Shown: piece after piece, positions 7,148 to 11,142 of the stretch
How positions within the stretch are numbered: position 1 is the stretch's first letter
Layout of the letters: each line of letters opens with the position of its first letter
Assembly (NCBI GenBank): GCA_018700255.1
Contig: JABISU010000242.1
Location: 1-11,142 of the forward strand
Direction of reading: 5' to 3'
From: Flavobacteriales bacterium
GTDB lineage: Bacteria > Bacteroidota > Bacteroidia > Flavobacteriales > UA16
Length of the DNA: 11,142 nucleotides
Position numbers and translations under genes: made by a program
The notes under the pieces: generated by a model
What the model was told of the DNA's origin: nothing
Databases searched by the model: none
The model's input: only the letters and a program-made list of their open reading frames with translations

Positions 7148-7825
7148 CTATTTATTTTCTTGTAAGATTTCATTGATTACAGAATAGGATAGCTTATGAG
7201 TACCATTTGGTTTATGACTAATCACGTTTAATCCCAATTCCCTAAGACCCTCCACCTCTTTTTCATGAATATCAAGAGAATAATACTCATCATCTTTAGG
7301 TCGTACAATGTGAATTTCGCTGATCCGCTTATCTAACCGTGGCTTCAGCTGATTCCACTCCGCTGGCAATGTCCCGGAAGAGAAAATCACTTTATCCACT
7401 TTCATTCCATCATCTAACCACCTAGCTGCAGTAGCCACTCCTTGCGAGAAACCAATTAACGTAACAGATACCGATTCGTCAATATCGAGACTACTCCACC
7501 ATTTATTTAAGTAGGTGAGGTGATCATTAATTTCACTCGCTCTATCGTCCCTAGTCATCCAAGACGCACCAATCTTTCCATCAAATCCCTTCACGTAAAA
7601 CCGACTTAGTCCCTCTGGCGCGCATATCGACCTCCCTTCTCTCTCTAATCCCCGTAGTCCATTAAGCATATACGCTGGGTGCTGCCCATACCCGTGCAAA
7701 ACTATGATCACTTCTTTCCCACTTTGTGGAATCTCCCCAATATGAAACCATCTCGCCTTCCTTGCAATCTCGATCGAGTGCTCAATAATATTTTCAGGAA
7801 GTGGATATTTCAATCTGGGATCCAT
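7148..7825 (-). CDS. Alpha/beta-hydrolase, phospholipase/carboxylesterase family
   Basis: Predicted cytoplasmic serine esterase of 225 residues (PF02230-like), with no signal peptide. Seen: oxyanion-hole region VLHGYGQHP at 42-50, nucleophile elbow GFSQG at 125-129 (S127), a likely catalytic aspartate at D178 or D179 in VRPKDDEYY, and H210 in GTHKLS. The CAPEGLSRFYVKG segment (68-80) matches the family's usual 'APeG' region after the first strand pair. Length fits (about 210-225). The start is ATG at 7825, eight bases after the lipoprotein stop, and the stop lies five bases before the deiminase ATG, so co-expression is likely. The substrate is unknown; family members cleave short acyl esters, lysophospholipids or thioesters. 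An exact role beside a secreted deiminase cannot be read from the sequence. Confidence 0.88.
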   Translation of the reverse strand: MDPRLKYPLPENIIEHSIEIARKARWFHIGEIPQSGKEVIIVLHGYGQHPAYMLNGLRGLEREGRSICAPEGLSRFYVKGFDGKIGASWMTRDDRASEINDHLTYLNKWWSSLDIDESVSVTLIGFSQGVATAARWLDDGMKVDKVIFSSGTLPAEWNQLKPRLDKRISEIHIVRPKDDEYYSLDIHEKEVEGLRELGLNVISHKPNGTHKLSYSVINEILQENK

Positions 7826-7833
7826 TTTAATTT

Positions 7834-8487
7834 CTAATAACTAATTTCTAACACAGTAGTCTCGAATGCAGAACAAAAAACAGAATCAACCACCTCAACA
7901 TCGTCTTCATAAGATTGATTAATAAATAAATATGGCATCCATTTGTCGCCAGGTAAAGAGCAATTGATTTCATCATTAACCTTGGGTCCTTCAAAGACAA
8001 ACCAATCATTTCCACAATCAGTTAACTGCCCGAAATCTCCAAGCATTCTAATTCTAACCTTATCGTTCTTATATGAGGGGAATGAGTTTATAATTTTAAT
8101 TTTTAATTGTGCTTTAGGCGTCGCCTCCAGATCTAGATGAATTGGAATGTCTGGAGTAAAAACTTCTGGATCGATATTTTCAACAATCGCAAACCAACCA
8201 TCTGATGTTACTTCTAATTTATACTCTAAAGCATTTTTTCTCGGAAAACTAATTGAAAAAAACCCAGATTCATCTGTTGTAGTTTCCCCAGCAGTCTCAA
8301 AAAATCCATTTAAAACTCCATTTTCAAGAATTTGTTCTTGGAGTTCAATTTCAAACCCTATACATGGCAAATTGGTTGATTGTTCACTCACGACACCTTC
8401 AATGATGTATGTATTTGCGCAATCTTCTCTACAACATCCAGAGAATATAGATATAACTATTAGAAAAGAGAAGAATCGCACACTCAT
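7834..8487 (-). CDS. Lipoprotein of unknown function with a carboxypeptidase-regulatory-like N-terminal region
   Basis: I do not recognise this 217-residue protein. It starts with a signal peptide (RFFSFLIVISIF) and a lipobox ending in SGC, so C18 should be lipidated. The following residues C-R-E-D carry an acidic pair at +3/+4, which faintly resembles the Bacteroidota export signal for surface lipoproteins. Residues about 26-121 look like a carboxypeptidase-regulatory beta sandwich: TYIIEGVVSEQSTNLPCIGFEIEL, then TTTDESGFFSISFP, then YKLEVTSDGW. The second half (about 126-217) is also beta-rich, with no catalytic motif. Seven cysteines are present (18, 19, 23, 42, 158, 176, 205). Its ATG overlaps the helicase stop as ATGA (8487-8484), implying translational coupling, and the esterase follows after eight bases. 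Confidence 0.82.
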   Translation of the reverse strand: MSVRFFSFLIVISIFSGCCREDCANTYIIEGVVSEQSTNLPCIGFEIELQEQILENGVLNGFFETAGETTTDESGFFSISFPRKNALEYKLEVTSDGWFAIVENIDPEVFTPDIPIHLDLEATPKAQLKIKIINSFPSYKNDKVRIRMLGDFGQLTDCGNDWFVFEGPKVNDEINCSLPGDKWMPYLFINQSYEDDVEVVDSVFCSAFETTVLEISY

Positions 8488-10847
8488 AAAACACTGAGTT
8501 TAGCAAACTTTAGTAGTAATTGCTTTGTACCCACTGAAGGGAAGAAAATAGTGGCCTTCACATTGGGTTCATCACCTTCTATTTTTACAACTTTCCCCTT
8601 ACCAAATTTAGCGTGCTGCACTGTATTGCCCTCTGAAAGTTTACGAGATTCTGAGGTGGAATTATTGCTGACGCTATTAGAATCAAATTTTATTGTGGGC
8701 TCGCTAGAGTCAGAAACCTTTGTGAGATTTCTCCCTCCAATAGTGGGTTTATATGCATTCTTGTCCTTTTTTTCCCCGCTTAATGATGGGCTGTGGCTCG
8801 TCATTGTTCTGTAAATATTCCCATCATTAGATAAGTTGCCATCCCCTTTTGAGCTCCATCCACGTGTTTTATAATTTCCTATACTTCCCGAAGGTCGGAT
8901 GATATACTGCTCATCAATTTCATTGAGGAAACGGCTTGGATCGCCATGATGCATTTGGCCCCACTTAAAACGAGATGTTGCATAAGATAAAACACAACTT
9001 TGCTCAGCTCTAGTCAATGCAACATAGAATAGCCTACGCTCCTCCTCCATATCAGCTCTCGACTCCATTGACCTTTGGCTAGGAAATAGATTTTCTTCAA
9101 GCCCAACAATATGTACGTGTTTAAACTCAAGTCCCTTCGATGCATGAATGGTCATAAGGGAAACCTTATTCGTATCGTCATCATCGTTGTCTGCATCTGT
9201 TAGTAGTGCAACATCAAGTAGGAATTCAGATAGAGTTCTTATAGCCCCTGGGTTTTCAAAGTCTTCTTGCTCGCTAAATGACTGCAATCCATTAAGAAGC
9301 TCTTGAATATTGTCATAACGAGCTACCCCTTCAGGAGATTTGTCAGTGTATAGTTGGTGAACTAAACCTGTTCGTTTTGCAATTTGTAACCCAAGAGCAT
9401 GGGCAGTCAATCCAGATAACTCAGCAGCAAACCCAGTCATCATTTCAGTGAAACTCTGAATCTTTGTCCAAGCCGCTTTCTTGATTGTCTGAGGCTGTTC
9501 ACCTAATGTCATCAGGTCATAAACCCCCATATCCCTTTTTTCAGCCTCTGCGAATAATCTATCTAATGTAGTATTTCCTATTCCTCGTGCTGGGTAATTA
9601 ATAATGCGTCTAAGCGCTTCGTCATCTCTAGGATTTGCAGTCAGTCTGAAGTACGCAATTAAATCCTTTATTTCCTTTCTTTGGTAAAAGCTCAGACCGC
9701 CATAGATGCGGTATGGTATATTAATTTTCCTCAAGCTCTCTTCGAATGACCTTGATTGGGCATTCGTCCTGTATAAAATGGCAAAATCTCCGTAATCTGA
9801 ACCAGCTCTTCCACGCATTTCGTAAATGCTATCTGCCACGAATCGCCCTTCATAGTTGTCGCTGGCCGCCTTGTGAATTTTTATTTTCTCTCCTTCAGAG
9901 TTAGAAGTCCAAACATCTTTTTTTATTTGGTCCTTATTAGCTGCAATCACCGAATTAGCAGCGTTCACTATGACCTTTGTCGACCTGTAATTTTGCTCTA
10001 ATTTATATGTCTTAGTATCGGGGTAATCTTTCTTGAAATTAAGTATATTTTGAATACTCGCCCCTCTAAAGCCATATATTGATTGCGCATCATCACCCAC
10101 TACACAGATATTCTCATGCGCAGCAGCAAGCTGTTTTATTATAAGGTACTGTGCATAATTCGTATCCTGATATTCATCTACTAATATGTACTTAAATCTA
10201 TGTTGGTACTTATTTAGTAAATCGGGAAAATCGCGAAGCAAGACATTCATTTTATAAAGTAGATCGTCAAAATCCATCGCTCCTGCTCTCATGCAACGAT
10301 TTTCATAAACCTTAAATATCTTTGAAATAAATGGCTTGCCTGATTGCCTATCTTCAGCCTGAATCTCGGCATGATTTAAATAATCCTCGGAATTAAGTAA
10401 ATTGTTTTTCGCTCCAGAAATACGTTTTGCAACTGATGCAGTTTTATACTCCTTATCATCCAATTTGAGCCCTTTAATAATGTCTTTAATTAATGCTCTA
10501 GAATCTTGGCTATCGTAAATAGTGAAGTTATGTGGATAATTAATTCGATCACTCTCAACCCTCAAAATCCTAGCGAAAACGCTGTGAAAGGTACCCATCA
10601 TTAGGTTTCTCGCCTCTTCATGTCCAACAACTCTACCCACCCTTTCCTTCATTTCTTTAGCCGCTTTATTTGTAAAAGTCAGCGCCAAAATAGAAAACGG
10701 ATCAACCCCTTTATTCATCAATTGAGCAATTCGGTAGGTAAGCACACGTGTCTTGCCGCTTCCCGCGCCTGCTATGACCATCATGGGGCCATTAATGTGT
10801 TCCGCAGCTTCCCTTTGGGGCTTGTTCAATTCGTCTAAAAAATCCAC
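8484..10847 (-). CDS. uvrD: UvrD/PcrA-type superfamily 1 DNA helicase
   Basis: ATP-dependent 3'-5' DNA helicase of 787 residues for nucleotide-excision repair, replication-fork rescue and removal of stalled complexes. Motifs in order: Q-motif NKPQREAA (8-15), Walker A AGAGSGKT (26-33), TFTNKAAKEMKER (57-69), DEYQD (224-228), GDDAQSIYGFRGA (251-263), QNYRS (285-289), TIHASKGLEF (566-575) and LFYVALTRA (606-614). Residues about 650-738 are a Ser/Asn/Gly-rich linker. Residues 741-787 (VQHAKFGKGKVVKIEG, then a beta-rich end) form the Tudor-like C-terminal domain by which PcrA contacts RNA polymerase. The start is GTG at 10847-10845: an in-frame TAA lies three codons upstream with no start codon between, so GTG is the only start that keeps MDFLDELNKPQ. 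A good promoter ends only four bases before it. It heads the four-gene minus-strand operon. Confidence 0.95.
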   Translation of the reverse strand: MDFLDELNKPQREAAEHINGPMMVIAGAGSGKTRVLTYRIAQLMNKGVDPFSILALTFTNKAAKEMKERVGRVVGHEEARNLMMGTFHSVFARILRVESDRINYPHNFTIYDSQDSRALIKDIIKGLKLDDKEYKTASVAKRISGAKNNLLNSEDYLNHAEIQAEDRQSGKPFISKIFKVYENRCMRAGAMDFDDLLYKMNVLLRDFPDLLNKYQHRFKYILVDEYQDTNYAQYLIIKQLAAAHENICVVGDDAQSIYGFRGASIQNILNFKKDYPDTKTYKLEQNYRSTKVIVNAANSVIAANKDQIKKDVWTSNSEGEKIKIHKAASDNYEGRFVADSIYEMRGRAGSDYGDFAILYRTNAQSRSFEESLRKINIPYRIYGGLSFYQRKEIKDLIAYFRLTANPRDDEALRRIINYPARGIGNTTLDRLFAEAEKRDMGVYDLMTLGEQPQTIKKAAWTKIQSFTEMMTGFAAELSGLTAHALGLQIAKRTGLVHQLYTDKSPEGVARYDNIQELLNGLQSFSEQEDFENPGAIRTLSEFLLDVALLTDADNDDDDTNKVSLMTIHASKGLEFKHVHIVGLEENLFPSQRSMESRADMEEERRLFYVALTRAEQSCVLSYATSRFKWGQMHHGDPSRFLNEIDEQYIIRPSGSIGNYKTRGWSSKGDGNLSNDGNIYRTMTSHSPSLSGEKKDKNAYKPTIGGRNLTKVSDSSEPTIKFDSNSVSNNSTSESRKLSEGNTVQHAKFGKGKVVKIEGDEPNVKATIFFPSVGTKQLLLKFAKLSVL

Positions 10848-10851
10848 TAAG

Positions 10852-10881
10852 CAAAGTTAAGACGTTGTGTATTTACTTCAA
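10852..10881 (-). promoter_or_regulatory. Promoter of the helicase operon (TTG-N19-TAACTTTG)
   Basis: On the minus strand TTG (10881-10879) is followed by 19 bases and TAACTTTG (10859-10852), a full match to the Bacteroidota -33/-7 consensus. Transcription should begin a few bases past the -7 box, at about 10847, which is the GTG start codon itself. The mRNA is therefore predicted to be leaderless or nearly so. It has the same geometry as the rpsL promoter opposite. Confidence 0.75.
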
Positions 10882-10928
10882 TACAAACTCTGGTTTATCA
10901 TTTTGATGTAAAAAACATCCAATAGTTG

Positions 10929-10958
10929 TTGAGAATTATAAGTAATGTCATACTTTTG
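10929..10958 (+). promoter_or_regulatory. Promoter of rpsL (TTG-N19-TACTTTTG)
   Basis: TTG (10929-10931), 19 bases, then TACTTTTG (10951-10958) fit the Bacteroidota primary sigma factor consensus exactly. The start point should be near 10963, giving a leader of roughly 57 bases before the rpsL ATG. The leader has no strong Shine-Dalgarno sequence and contains a short out-of-frame ORF (10991-11041) overlapping the rpsL start. Confidence 0.75.
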
Positions 10959-11019
10959 CACCCCCATTAAAATTTGGGAATATCTTTTTTATGCCCATTA
11001 GAAAACGTTATCAGCTAAT

Positions 11020-11142
11020 ATGCCTACAATACAGCAGCTAATACGCAAGGGCCGGTATACAAAGCCGGTGACAAGCAAGTCCGCAGCACTTGACTCATGC
11101 CCACAAAGACGTGGAGTATGTGTTCGTGTATATACAACTACG
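11020..11142 (+). CDS. rpsL: Ribosomal protein S12, N-terminal part (3' end outside window)
   Basis: The first 41 codons of the small-subunit protein S12, which lies at the decoding centre and is the classic streptomycin-resistance locus. The ATG at 11020 gives [20 protein letters not shown], then [21 protein letters not shown], the highly conserved S12 beginning. The lysine and PNS residues changed by streptomycin-resistance mutations lie beyond the window. In most bacteria rpsL begins the str operon (rpsL-rpsG-fusA); what follows here is not visible. It diverges from the helicase operon across a 172-base gap that holds both promoters. Confidence 0.96.
   Translation, partial: MPTIQQLIRKGRYTKPVTSKSAALDSCPQRRGVCVRVYTTT

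Noticed and set aside
6805..7176. 123-codon plus-strand ORF opposite the deiminase N-terminus
   Set aside because: It is antisense to the signal peptide and catalytic domain of a well-supported gene and has no family resemblance.
8147..8497. 116-codon plus-strand ORF opposite the lipoprotein gene
   Set aside because: The minus-strand frame has a signal peptide, lipobox and operon spacing, whereas this frame has no features of its own.
10963..10978. CCCA/TGGG inverted repeat at the predicted 5' end of the rpsL mRNA
   Set aside because: The stem is only four base pairs with an eight-base AT loop, too weak to call a regulatory structure or terminator.
1..11142. Search for CRISPR arrays, tRNA, rRNA, insertion sequences, toxin-antitoxin or defence genes
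   Set aside because: I saw none by eye; coding density is very high and no gap exceeds about 175 bases. A tRNAscan and an ISfinder search would settle it.

Overview
The window looks like a chromosomal housekeeping segment of a Bacteroidota bacterium, most likely a Flavobacteriales-type lineage. The evidence is: a secreted protein with a type IX secretion (T9SS) C-terminal sorting domain; promoters of the TTG-N19-TAnnTTTG form used by the Bacteroidota primary sigma factor; almost no Shine-Dalgarno sequences; AT-rich DNA; and Bacteroidota-style versions of the M23 peptidase and the MerR regulator. I see no phage, IS, integron, CRISPR, tRNA or rRNA.

Layout. (1) Positions 1-1004, minus strand: the N-terminal 334 codons of alaS, whose 3' part lies outside the window. 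(2) Positions 1072-2550, plus strand, divergent from alaS: a membrane-anchored M23 peptidase and a small MerR-family regulator. (3) Positions 2540-3505, minus strand: hldD (heptose epimerase for lipopolysaccharide), overlapping the 3' end of the MerR gene tail to tail. (4) Positions 3558-5319, plus strand: a tight three-gene run of a 6-pyruvoyl-tetrahydropterin synthase-like enzyme, folE (GTP cyclohydrolase I) and a Bax-inhibitor-1/YccA membrane protein. (5) Positions 10847 down to 5316, minus strand: a run of UvrD/PcrA helicase, lipoprotein, alpha/beta-hydrolase esterase and secreted arginine deiminase, with 4-base-overlap to 8-base spacings. (6) Positions 11020-11142, plus strand: the first 41 codons of rpsL, divergent from the helicase.

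How the genes work together. FolE turns GTP into 7,8-dihydroneopterin triphosphate, which is the substrate of the PTPS/QueD-family enzyme one gene upstream, so this pair is a real pathway unit. The synthase carries the CxxxxxHGHN motif of animal-type PTPS rather than the CxxxHGH of QueD, so its product may be a tetrahydropterin rather than a queuosine precursor. In the minus-strand operon, a DNA-repair helicase heads a transcript that also encodes three envelope, hydrolase or secreted products. The last is a 608-residue protein with the domain order of Porphyromonas gingivalis peptidylarginine deiminase (signal peptide, deiminase, Ig-like domain, T9SS signal), including its NRPRP substrate-arginine motif.

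I find no clearly new multi-gene system. The points most worth a second look are the PPAD-like deiminase and its odd operon, the apparently leaderless GTG-initiated helicase mRNA, the PTPS-type motif, an Asp-to-Asn change at the presumed pH-sensor site of the BI-1 protein, and a back-to-back promoter palindrome between hldD and the pterin operon.
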